A stretch of DNA of 10,813 nt from Methanobacteriota archaeon (GCA_030837265.1 JAUPKV010000557.1:1-10813); one strand, 5' to 3'. Positions 1-6,024 are shown, counted from the first letter of the stretch. Notes: generated by a model from the letters alone, not told the origin. Translations and numbers: made by a program.

Positions 1-341
1 ATTAGTAATTGTGTTTATTTTTATAATTATAATCGATACTAATAAAAATATATATATATTTATACAATATATCATTTATTAATTTGAATTTATTAGATAC
101 AATGGCCTTAATTTAGTATTGTATTCTAAATCAGACTACCTAAACCCTGTATTTAATTAATACATGTTTCTTAATCATATTTCTTTACAGGTTATATTGT
201 TTGAATACTATATACGGAGACATAAATAAAAATATGAGTTTTTCAGTTCTTTCTATAATAAAAAATTGAAATAATTCACTTTAGTTAATATTCTCAATAT
301 AAACTCATAATTAGGATAACAATATTGACAAATCAGTAGGT
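1..341. other. AT-rich intergenic region, no gene seen
   Basis: This stretch is extremely AT-rich, with an alternating AT tract at about 49-60, and stops are dense in the frames I followed. I find no RNA gene and no domain-bearing peptide. Several TATA-like strings occur, so it may hold the promoter of the following coiled-coil ORF, but none can be singled out. An AGGA at 313-316 lies just ahead of that ORF. Confidence 0.6.
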
Positions 342-704
342 TTGCAAATAGATACAGCGCACAACACCGAAAAACATGAACATAACAGAAAAATCGATGA
401 AGAAGGTGTTGAAACTATAAAAGCGGAACTCGAAATTGCAACTGAGAAAGTCGTATATTTCGATAATTTGATAGTAGCCGCAAATAGCCTGAGAAAATTT
501 GCAGAAGATAAGATAATAGAAACACAGTCCAAAAAATTAGATTCACTCTCAAATAAGCTGGATTCGCAAATCCAAAGCGTCGGAGAACTAATAAGGAAAG
601 CTGAGACTAAAAAAGAAGAAGCAATATACAAATTACTGGATGCAGAGGTCAGTCTAATTGTGGTGGAAAACAGAATATTACACTCAAAACTCGCAAATTT
701 TTAA
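342..704 (+). CDS. Hypothetical coiled-coil protein with TTG start (about 120 aa)
   Basis: I do not recognise this protein. It is rich in Lys, Glu, Ile and Leu, has almost no Pro or Gly, and reads as one long amphipathic helix from about residue 12 to the end, which suggests a soluble coiled-coil protein. No ATG lies near the 5' end in this frame. The first usual start is TTG at 342, with AGG only a few bases before it, too close for a good ribosome binding site. The frame stays open back to 315, and an ATT at 324 sits about seven bases after AGGA (313-316), so the start codon may have mutated from ATG or lie at ATT. The gene ends 69 bp before the DUF1269 gene in the same direction. It may be functional, or a relic that has lost its start. 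Confidence 0.5.
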   Translation: MQIDTAHNTEKHEHNRKIDEEGVETIKAELEIATEKVVYFDNLIVAANSLRKFAEDKIIETQSKKLDSLSNKLDSQIQSVGELIRKAETKKEEAIYKLLDAEVSLIVVENRILHSKLANF

Positions 705-755
705 AGACAGCATTAAGGCTTATGCATTTTAAGTGCAAAATAGAGCACGGGCAAT

Positions 756-764
756 AAAGGAGGT
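756..764 (+). promoter_or_regulatory. Strong Shine-Dalgarno site for the DUF1269 gene
   Basis: AAAGGAGGT lies nine bases before the ATG at 774. It is a near-perfect match to the 16S anti-SD and fixes the start of the downstream gene. Confidence 0.85.
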
Positions 765-773
765 CATTGAAAC

Positions 774-1133
774 ATGGGTGAGTTAATCGTTTTTGCGTTT
801 CCAACAGAAACAGGTGCTTCTGAGATGGATGAAACCATTCATCAACTAAAGAAAGAAGAACTGGTGTTTCTCAAAGATGCGGCTGTTGTAATTCGTAAAC
901 CTGACGGTAAAATAAAAGTGAAACAAGCTACAAACCTAGTGGGTGTCGGCGCACTTGGAGGTGCGTTTTGGGGTATTTTGATAGGACTATTTGCCCTCTT
1001 TTTACTTATCTCAAAGTGGACTGAAGATAAGGCACTGGAGATACTCAAAAAATTCAACGCAACAGTCTCCAGAACATCCCTTCTCAAAGAAGAGGACGAA
1101 AAACTTAAAGCTGCTTTCGGTGCAGGTGAGTAA
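774..1133 (+). CDS. DUF1269 family membrane protein, internally shortened
   Basis: The N-terminal half (ELIVFAFPTE, then LKDAAVVIRKPDGKIKVKQ and the Gly-rich GALGGAFWGILIGL) and the C-terminal part (ALFLLISKWTEDKALE, then the conserved KEEDEKLKAAFG end) both match the DUF1269 family of small membrane proteins of unknown function. Family members I know are about 160-170 residues; this one has 119. The missing part is the second Gly-rich hydrophobic stretch and the following polar segment, so IGLF at about residue 72 runs straight into ALFLLI. The reading frame is kept, so a product may still be made, with one hydrophobic segment at about 57-79. The start is supported by a very strong SD. A PRC-barrel relic begins nine bases after the stop, which suggests a former operon. 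The family assignment comes from recalled motifs; function is unknown. Confidence 0.8.
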   Translation: MGELIVFAFPTETGASEMDETIHQLKKEELVFLKDAAVVIRKPDGKIKVKQATNLVGVGALGGAFWGILIGLFALFLLISKWTEDKALEILKKFNATVSRTSLLKEEDEKLKAAFGAGE

Positions 1134-1142
1134 TTGATTATT

Positions 1143-1395
1143 ATGAATATGAACGAACAAGTATACTTATCGGTGGATAAAATAAAAAATACCAGAGTGT
1201 TAGATAATACCGATGTGCAGATTGGTAAAATCGATGACTTGCTTATAGCTAGAGATAATAATAGAATAGCGTGTGCAATGCTCTCTTTCGGACTTTGAAG
1301 GGTCAGAAGATTACGATAAAGAAAAATTTTCTTTGACTTGTGATGAGTTAGCATATGTGTATAAACGCTGTGGGGTTCAACCCTATTGGAAGTGA
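1143..1395 (+). pseudogene. PRC-barrel domain protein, frameshifted
   Basis: Reading from ATG 1143 gives a 51-residue peptide with the start of a PRC-barrel fold: LSVDKIKNTRVLDNTDVQIG, then KIDDLLIA and RIACAMLSFG, before TGA at 1296. The frame beginning at 1291 continues with DFEGSEDYDKEKFSLTCDEL and ends at TGA 1393-1395. The first part resembles the usual LxxxKLxGxxVxNxxGExxGKIxDL plus RIAYAVLSFGG pattern; the second occupies the place of the F-x-(V/I)-PWxAL segment. A small indel near 1290 explains both halves. PRC barrels are small all-beta domains found alone in archaea and in ribosome maturation or photosynthetic proteins; here the role is unknown. It directly follows the DUF1269 gene. 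A product from the first frame alone would lack about half the fold. Confidence 0.65.
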
Positions 1396-2043
1396 ACATT
1401 ATGGTAAAGAAAACAACTTTGAAACGCACACCTGAAGGTTATAATTTTTATCATCTTGGATGTTTTTGCATATCCTGCCAATAAGGGGTATTAGCGTTAC
1501 CCGTACTTGAATTGAGTATGATGAACTTTTAAATATGTTAACGGTTTGAAAAGCGTGCGCCTAAATTACGAGCAAATTCTCTAGGAGCATTTCCGTTATA
1601 AAAGTAGTATTTACGAGGAGTTAAACAAGAACTTAGAGTTCATTAACATGAATGGGGGCCATCAAGAATCGGCTCAGCTGCAGATACGGAAAAAATAGCC
1701 CTAATATGGATAAATATTTATACTGGTCTAAAAAGAGCCAACCGCATGTTTTGGTGGGATATGCAAAATTACCCAATTTCTACTCATTTCAGTAAATCTC
1801 TTTCATAATTTTTTTGCAACGGAACCTCATATGTGGCAACAAGATAAAAAGGTTGAACACAGTAAATTCAGGCCGTTGCGACCAATTCAAAATCCTTGGC
1901 GTATGATTTTTTCCGTTTCGTGAGGTGACCCCCATAAGTTAAAAGAACGTACTACAGCCGGCATTCAAGCGAAGAGATCCAGGTCTGCAGCTGGTGAAGA
2001 TGTTTGGAATGGCAGAGCAAGGATAAGCAACCTGGAGGCAAGG
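1396..2043. other. Degenerate region with protein-like debris in several frames
   Basis: No intact gene is visible. Short stretches that read like protein occur one after another on the plus strand. From about 1537 one frame gives KYVNGLKSVRLNYEQIL, TAG at 1582, then EHFRYKSSIYEELNKNLEF. From about 1647 a second frame gives HEWGPSRIGSAADTEKIALI and on to RANRMFWWDMQNYP. From about 1813 the first frame resumes with FFATEPHMWQQDKKVEH and RPLRPIQNPWRMIF, with TGA at 1921. The same frame is then open from 1924 to 2259, into the next ORF. The low-complexity-free, aromatic-rich text suggests the wreck of one gene of roughly 200 codons carrying at least two frame changes and several stops. I do not recognise its family. 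A 27-codon ORF at 1401-1484 has no visible homology. Confidence 0.45.
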
Positions 2044-2259
2044 ATGGATACTTTAAACGGTGGCAGAATTACAGGGAGTGTGAAAATGAATTTTAAACAT
2101 TCAATATCTTTGGACATACCTTATGATGTGTATGAATATATAGAAAATAATCACGGAAAACTGAGTTATTCTGGGTTTATAGAAAAAATGATTCGTGAAC
2201 GTATGACCGCGAAAACCTGTAAGCTTGAAACTGATCCTTTGAAATCAAAAACAGTCTAA
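2044..2259 (+). CDS. Small ribbon-helix-helix-like protein (71 aa), possibly a remnant
   Basis: From residue 15 the protein has the layout of a ribbon-helix-helix DNA-binding fold: a short strand (FKHSISLDIP), a helix (YDVYEYIENN), a turn, and a second helix (SYSGFIEKMIRERM). Such proteins usually act as dimeric repressors, often in plasmid or toxin-antitoxin settings. ATG 2044 has GGAGG (about 2033-2037) at a good distance. ATG 2086 is an alternative, with GGGAG just upstream, and would give a protein beginning at the strand. The frame is open upstream to 1924 with no usual start codon in between (SAAGEDVWNGRARISNLEAR is encoded before the ATG), so this may be the surviving 3' end of a longer decayed gene. 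No toxin or partner gene is adjacent. The fold is inferred by pattern only. Confidence 0.5.
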   Translation: MDTLNGGRITGSVKMNFKHSISLDIPYDVYEYIENNHGKLSYSGFIEKMIRERMTAKTCKLETDPLKSKTV

Positions 2260-2341
2260 GGTATTCACATTATTCGGAATATGGAACTTGGTAAACCCTA
2301 TATGCTCATTAAAAAAAAGTTAGTTTGCCAAAAAAATCATA

Positions 2342-2797
2342 TCATATTTCCGTTAAAGGCAATTGTCTCCTCAGATCTGGCAAATACCCTTCCCTATGTA
2401 AGGCTATTTTATAATCACTTATTGCTCTACATATCCTTTGCATATATTTCATGTAATCAGTACCAATTTCCCCTTTAAACAGCAATTTTTCTGTTTTTTC
2501 CATAAATTCAGGATATATAAATGTCAGCTCTTCTTTAGTCTGCAGGAATAACGCTGTAAAGTCCCTATGGATACTCATGCTTCTTTTAAGCAATTCTACG
2601 TTAAGGTGATCCTCTGACAGATAGCCAGTGAATTTTATGTATGTATAAAAATCTGCAATGTTCTGGTTTAAGGAGTTCAGGATTGAGTGCAGCATGTTGT
2701 CTGTTTCAGGAAGAGGTATGTTTGGAAGGCTAAGGCTTTCTATATCAAAGGTGGTATTCTCTTCTACGTTTTGATCTTGGGTTGAATCACTGTTCAT
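2342..2797 (-). CDS. Hypothetical protein, tandem paralogue A (151 aa)
   Basis: I do not recognise this family. The protein appears soluble and mostly helical after a disordered, acidic N-terminus of about 20 residues. A Pro-containing segment (LPNIPLPETDN, about 24-34) precedes helices such as SILNSLNQNIADFY, and the end is basic (LHREGYLPDLRRQLPL). There is no signal peptide, membrane segment or Cys/His motif. The ATG is preceded on the minus strand by AAAAAGGTAAC, an adequate SD. The neighbour at 3000-3455 has the same length, and by hand alignment 124 of 151 residues agree. The two ORFs are offset by 658 bp, so this is a tandem duplication. The long open frame, conserved through duplication with mostly conservative changes, argues that it is a real gene. 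Confidence 0.75.
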   Translation of the reverse strand: MNSDSTQDQNVEENTTFDIESLSLPNIPLPETDNMLHSILNSLNQNIADFYTYIKFTGYLSEDHLNVELLKRSMSIHRDFTALFLQTKEELTFIYPEFMEKTEKLLFKGEIGTDYMKYMQRICRAISDYKIALHREGYLPDLRRQLPLTEI

Positions 2798-2999
2798 TTT
2801 GTTACCTTTTTTCAGCGCGTTTTTTTAGATACTTGAATCCAAATATATGTTAATAAATATAAGAGTTAGTATGTACTGAAAAACAGTTATATAATTATAG
2901 AAGTACTCTTATTTATTAGGAAAGTCTTCTAAAAATCCTCTCTCGGGTTGACAAAAGAAAGGATACATAGAAAAATTTAGTTTTCCGGAAAAAAATATG

Positions 3000-3455
3000 T
3001 CACATTTCGGTTAAAGGCAGTTGCCTTCTCAGATCCGGCAAATATCCTTCCCTATGTAAGGCTATTTTGTAATCACTTATTGCTCTGCACATTTTATGCG
3101 TATATTTCAGGCAGTCATTACCTACATCCCCTTTGAACAGCAACTTCTCCGTTTTTTCCATAAATTCAGGGTATGTTGCTATCAGCTCTTCTTTAGTATG
3201 TAGGAAAAGTGCTGTGAAGTCCCTATGGATGCCCATGCTTCTTTTAAGCAATTCTATGTTAAGGTGATCCTCTGACAGATAGCCAGTAAATTTAACAAAC
3301 GTGTAAAAATCTGCGATATTCTGGTTTAAGGAGTTTAGGATTGAATACAGAACATTATCTGTTTCCGGAAGGGGTATATTTGGGAGGTTGAGGCTCTCAC
3401 CATTGAAAGTTCCATTCTCTTTTACGTTTTGATCCCGGGTTGTGTCACTGTTCAT
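3000..3455 (-). CDS. Hypothetical protein, tandem paralogue B (151 aa)
   Basis: This is the upstream member of the tandem pair on the minus strand and has the same length as the copy at 2342-2797. The longest shared blocks are the Pro-rich LPNIPLPETDN, the central FTGYLSEDHLN and IHRDFTALFL helices, EFMEKTEKLLFKG, and the C-terminal CRAISDYKIALHREGYLPDL to LPLTE. Differences cluster in residues 1-23, around 86-94 and around 110-122. The SD is AGGTGAT, six bases before the ATG, better than in copy A. DNA similarity runs from the SD to roughly 30 bp past the stop and then ends, so the two copies have unrelated upstream regions and probably separate promoters. Three GGTGGCTA repeats lie 30-115 bp upstream of this copy only. 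Function is unknown. Confidence 0.75.
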   Translation of the reverse strand: MNSDTTRDQNVKENGTFNGESLNLPNIPLPETDNVLYSILNSLNQNIADFYTFVKFTGYLSEDHLNIELLKRSMGIHRDFTALFLHTKEELIATYPEFMEKTEKLLFKGDVGNDCLKYTHKMCRAISDYKIALHREGYLPDLRRQLPLTEM

Positions 3456-3485
3456 TTTATCACCTATGTATGGTGTTATATTTTT

Positions 3486-3569
3486 AATTTAGCGGTGGCT
3501 ACTGGTTTTGTTCTTATTATTCTCCAATTTTGTGGTGGCTAAGCAACTTATTAATTTTATGGGTGGCTA
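3486..3569. repeat. Three direct copies of AATTTTnnGGTGGCTA upstream of paralogue B
   Basis: The copies are AATTTAGCGGTGGCTA (3486-3501), AATTTTGTGGTGGCTA (3526-3541) and AATTTTATGGGTGGCTA (3553-3569). The core GGTGGCTA is identical in all three, and GC-rich islands of this kind stand out in the AT-rich surroundings. Core starts are 40 and 28 bp apart. The block starts 31 bp upstream of the start codon of paralogue B, where the promoter should lie, so a regulator-binding array is a reasonable reading. On the minus strand the copies read TAGCCACC followed by an A/T tract that could double as a TATA region. No such copies precede paralogue A. Confidence 0.6.
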
Positions 3570-3905
3570 TGCAGTTATTCATTTTTTACTTTGTTCATTT
3601 GAATGTGATAGCCTCAGCATCCAGATTCATCTAATGTGTATTCACAATTAAAATTATACATTCTAATTAATATCATATTGATTATATTTCTTAATATAAA
3701 TTGGCTTTCTAGTCTCTAAATGTGAATACTTCTACTTGCCATGATTCTATCCACACAACCTTAATTATCAGGCCAAACTCCCGAATAAAACACTCAAAAC
3801 TTACTTAAATTCTTGCTTTCCCTATATATAAAATTATGTCTTAATAAATCTTCATAAATATTTTTAGAAACATATTTATTTTTCTTGATTAAAATTTTTT
3901 ACTGC
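3570..3905. other. AT-rich intergenic region between paralogue B and the DtxR-like gene
   Basis: I see no coding sequence, RNA gene or repeat here. The end next to the regulator gene holds TTTTTT (about 3895-3900), but it reads as an A-run on the strand of that gene. The paralogue side may hold promoter elements beyond the GGTGGCTA block. Confidence 0.55.
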
Positions 3906-4355
3906 TCAATGATGATGCCCTTCATTAAAGCATTTCTCATGATTTATTTCTCCGCATACCCCAAACATCGGATGACCCATTGAGCTGCAAATCTTATCCA
4001 CGGTTTCCCTGGAGACGAAGGCTTCAAAACGTGAAACTTCATCACATGCCCCTTCGGAAGAAAGGCCGTAATGAGTTAAGAGAAGACTAAGGATTCTATG
4101 CCTCCGAACGAGAAATTCAGCGTACTCTTGCCCCAGTTCCGTCAAATCAACCCCCCTGTAAGGTACATGGTTCAGGTATCCCGCTAATGCAAGTTCGTTT
4201 ATGGTTTTACTAGTGGTCGAAGGATCTACCTGCAGGTTCGTGGAGATTTCTGTGGTTTTTACAACGCCTCCTTTTTCTAGAATGAACTTAAGATAAACTA
4301 CTTTTCTCGGAGTGTGTTCAAGGCCTGTAAATTCAGGATAACTCTGTTTATTCAT
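3906..4355 (-). CDS. DtxR/MntR-like metal-dependent transcriptional regulator with Cys/His-rich tail
   Basis: At 149 residues it has the DtxR-type two-domain layout. Residues about 18-75 form a winged helix, with the recognition helix in VDPSTTSKTINELALAGYL and the wing in HVPYRGVDLTELG. Residues 76-130 form the metal-binding dimerisation domain (EFLVRRHRILSLLL, then DEVSRFEAFVS). Family members bind Mn or Fe and then repress transport genes. By pattern alignment His86 matches DtxR His79/MntR His77, and Glu111 matches Glu105/Glu102. The positions of DtxR Cys102 and His106 are Ser108 and Ala112 here, so the classical site is incomplete. The C-terminus has Cys134, His139, Cys142 and a final triple His, which could bind metal instead. 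No SD precedes the ATG; a TATA-like element about 25 bp upstream suggests a leaderless transcript. A palindrome lies 34 bp upstream. Confidence 0.85.
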   Translation of the reverse strand: MNKQSYPEFTGLEHTPRKVVYLKFILEKGGVVKTTEISTNLQVDPSTTSKTINELALAGYLNHVPYRGVDLTELGQEYAEFLVRRHRILSLLLTHYGLSSEGACDEVSRFEAFVSRETVDKICSSMGHPMFGVCGEINHEKCFNEGHHH

Positions 4356-4375
4356 AGAGGAAATACAGAAAACTG

Positions 4376-4385
4376 GTATTTATTG
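4376..4385 (-). promoter_or_regulatory. TATA-like element for the DtxR-like gene
   Basis: On the minus strand this reads CAATAAATAC, centred about 25 bp before the start codon. With the usual archaeal TATA-to-start distance, transcription would begin at or near the ATG, which agrees with the absence of an SD. Confidence 0.4.
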
Positions 4386-4388
4386 TTT

Positions 4389-4413
4389 GTCAAATATCGA
4401 ATCATTATTTGAC
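4389..4413. promoter_or_regulatory. Inverted repeat, candidate operator between divergent genes
   Basis: GTCAAATA (4389-4396) and TATTTGAC (4406-4413) form a perfect 8-bp inverted repeat with a 9-bp spacer, total 25 bp. It lies between the DtxR-like gene (-) and the DUF1805 gene (+), 34 bp and about 40-50 bp from their starts, next to the probable TATA element of the former. Its size and position fit the operator of a dimeric DtxR-family regulator that controls itself and possibly the divergent gene. Binding is inferred. Confidence 0.6.
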
Positions 4414-4460
4414 CTGTTGAGCCCAAAAAGTTAATCAGGCTTGAAGCTTATGTGGAAAGT

Positions 4461-4748
4461 ATGCTTGTCGAACAAATTCAACTTAAAAACGGGTGCGCTC
4501 TTGGCCTTTATTTTGAGATGCAAAAATACCCCCTGCTGGTTATAAGGGCGGAAAAAGGGTTTTTGATGTGCGGATACCTGAATATAAGTGCTGCAGAGAC
4601 TCTAGGAGATATGGCAGCAAAGGTAAAAGGCGTAAGTAACTTTGAAGACATGCTCAATGCCCAGGTTGTCGAAGTAACACAGCTTGCCCGAAATCTTGGA
4701 ATTGAGCCAGGTATGTCTGGCAAAGAAGCTCTGGAAAGAATGTTCTAA
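4461..4748 (+). CDS. DUF1805 domain-containing protein
   Basis: This small protein of about 95 residues matches the DUF1805 (YunC-like) family: an N-terminal QIQLKNGCALGLYFE, the conserved PLLVIRAEKGFLMCGYLNI, then AAETLGDMAAKVKGVSNFED and a C-terminal AQVVEVTQLARNLGIEPGMS with GKEALERMF. The family is common in methanogens and Bacilli. To my knowledge its function is not established. The single Cys in MCGYLN is the most conserved-looking polar residue. Two starts are possible: GTG 4452 (three codons longer) and ATG 4461. I prefer ATG because family members begin just before this strand, but neither has a strong SD. It is divergent from the DtxR-like gene across a palindrome, which makes metal-linked regulation possible but unproven. 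Confidence 0.85.
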   Translation: MLVEQIQLKNGCALGLYFEMQKYPLLVIRAEKGFLMCGYLNISAAETLGDMAAKVKGVSNFEDMLNAQVVEVTQLARNLGIEPGMSGKEALERMF

Positions 4749-4860
4749 GTAAAGATGAGAGATTACCAGAATATGTTTCTAATTAAAACAACTGGTCTGT
4801 AAACCTCCGGTATTCTGATCTCTTTTTTGTTGTAATTCCGTCCAATATTCCCTTTAATCA

Positions 4861-4950
4861 CAGTTATTGATTATCAGCTTATTCCCTCATCAGTTATTGA
4901 TTATCAGCTTATTCCATCATCATTTATCATTAATCATCAGCTTTTTCAGG
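4861..4950 (+). repeat. Tandem 30-bp repeat, about three units, before the tRNA methyltransferase gene
   Basis: Units 4861-4890 and 4891-4920 both begin with CAGTTATTGATTATCAGC and differ at one base only. A third, weaker unit follows (4921-4950, with TTAATCATCAGC). The array ends seven bases before the ATG at 4957, so it lies in the promoter or 5' leader. The frame is open through it because 30 is a multiple of 3, giving an artificial N-terminal extension of hydrophobic and His residues. Confidence 0.85.
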
Positions 4951-4956
4951 ATTATC

Positions 4957-6024
4957 ATGTTATACGCTTTTGAACTCTCTGGAGAACACGAAGAATTGCC
5001 GGCTGCCGAAGTCGATGCCTGCCTCAAAATCGAGGGGCTTGAATTCCGGGTGCATACCAGCATTGACCAGTGTCTGGTGGTTGATATAGCTGGCAAAGAA
5101 GAGGAAATTGAAAGAACCCTTAAGTGTAGGATTACCGAAAGACTTGCAATGACCCACCATATCCTGAAAGTTGTCGGGATTACGGAGAACACGCCGGATT
5201 CGGTTATTGAACTTGCAGAGTCTTTTAAGACCCTGGGATATATCAGGGATGGTCAAAGTTTTGTGGTCAGGGCAAAAAGGATCAAGCATTGTGTAGATTT
5301 TCCGGGCGAGCTCCTTGAACAGAAAGTAGGCGGGTGCATTTTCAGGAAAGGATTTCGAGCAAACCTGAAAAATCCTGATGTGGAATTTCGTGTCATCCTC
5401 AGTGAAAAAGCGGTGTTAGGAACTCTGCTTTCCTCTATAGACAGAAGCGCATACGAAGCCAGAAGTCCCCAGAATAAACCTTTTTTCTATCCCGGAGTCC
5501 TTATGCCCAGAATTGCTCGTGCCCTGGTAAACCTCTCAGGGATAACAGCAGGAGAATTATTCCTTGACCCTTTCTGCGGTACTGCAGGCATACTTGTCGA
5601 AGCCGGATTAGTGGGTGCAAAAGTCATAGGAATCGATGCCCAGGAAAAAATCGTAATTGGTGCCCAAATGAACCTTGAAGCTTACAGGCTAAACTATGTT
5701 CTAATGGAGGGGGACGCCTGCAGGATTCCACTTAAGGAAGCCACAATAGATGCAGTCGTTACTGACCCTCCATATGGCAGATCGGCAGCGATTCTTGCAG
5801 AATCCCTGGAGGGGCTCTATTCCAATTCCTTTCAAGAAATCCAGCGGGTTTTGAAACCTGGAGGTATTGCAGTTGTGGTTTCGGATAAAGAAGTGCTGGA
5901 ATACGGGAAAAACGCAGGGCTTAGGGTTCTTGAGATTTATGTCCAGAGGGTGCATAGAAGCCTTACAAGGACGATAACTGTTTTTCAGAAGAATGGAGAT
6001 AAAGAAAAAAATGAGATGGGATGA
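4957..6024 (+). CDS. tRNA (guanine(10)-N2)-dimethyltransferase (archaeal Trm11/Trm-G10)
   Basis: The enzyme uses S-adenosylmethionine to methylate N2 of G10 in tRNA, stabilising the tRNA core. From ATG 4957 it has 355 residues, normal for the family. An N-terminal region beginning LYAFELSGEHEELPAAE leads into a THUMP domain (about 50-150, including VVRAKRIKH and FRKGFRANLKNPDVEF), the tRNA-binding part. YPGVLMPRIARALVNL (178-193) links to the Rossmann methyltransferase domain: DPFCGTAGILVEA (204-216) is the SAM-binding motif I, GIDAQEK follows, and DPPYGR (270-275) is the catalytic N-methyltransferase motif IV. LKPGG and the C-terminal RVHRSLTRTI are also family-typical. The frame is open 30 codons further upstream (to 4867), but that part lies in the 30-bp repeats and reads as hydrophobic/His-rich junk, so ATG 4957 is preferred. 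Confidence 0.93.
   Translation: MLYAFELSGEHEELPAAEVDACLKIEGLEFRVHTSIDQCLVVDIAGKEEEIERTLKCRITERLAMTHHILKVVGITENTPDSVIELAESFKTLGYIRDGQSFVVRAKRIKHCVDFPGELLEQKVGGCIFRKGFRANLKNPDVEFRVILSEKAVLGTLLSSIDRSAYEARSPQNKPFFYPGVLMPRIARALVNLSGITAGELFLDPFCGTAGILVEAGLVGAKVIGIDAQEKIVIGAQMNLEAYRLNYVLMEGDACRIPLKEATIDAVVTDPPYGRSAAILAESLEGLYSNSFQEIQRVLKPGGIAVVVSDKEVLEYGKNAGLRVLEIYVQRVHRSLTRTITVFQKNGDKEKNEMG

Noticed and set aside
311..631. 106-codon open frame on the minus strand opposite the coiled-coil ORF
   Set aside because: Its Ser/Leu/Phe-rich text is the mirror of a Lys/Glu-rich gene. The plus-strand reading is more protein-like.
842..1429. 195-codon open frame on the minus strand
   Set aside because: It lies antisense to the DUF1269 gene and the PRC-barrel relic, has Ser/Leu/Phe-rich content typical of a reversed coding strand, and shows no domain.
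1582..1584. In-frame TAG inside protein-like text, which could be read as pyrrolysine in Methanosarcina
   Set aside because: The same debris also needs frame changes and crosses TGA and TAA stops, so decay explains it better. The text does not resemble the methylamine methyltransferases that use pyrrolysine.
2281..2478. 65-codon plus-strand ORF
   Set aside because: Most of it is antisense to the 3' end of paralogue A, which is conserved at protein level with paralogue B. It has no SD.
2860..2912. Possible inverted repeat AAGAGT...ACTCTT upstream of paralogue A
   Set aside because: The arms are only about six bases in AT-rich DNA with a long spacer, which is expected by chance.
3486..3569. 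The GGTGGCTA repeats as a small CRISPR array
   Set aside because: Units are too short, spacers differ in length and are AT-rich like the surroundings, and no cas genes are present.
4867..4956. 30-codon N-terminal extension of the tRNA methyltransferase
   Set aside because: It is translated from the 30-bp tandem repeats and does not resemble the family N-terminus, which begins with MLYAFELSGE at 4957.
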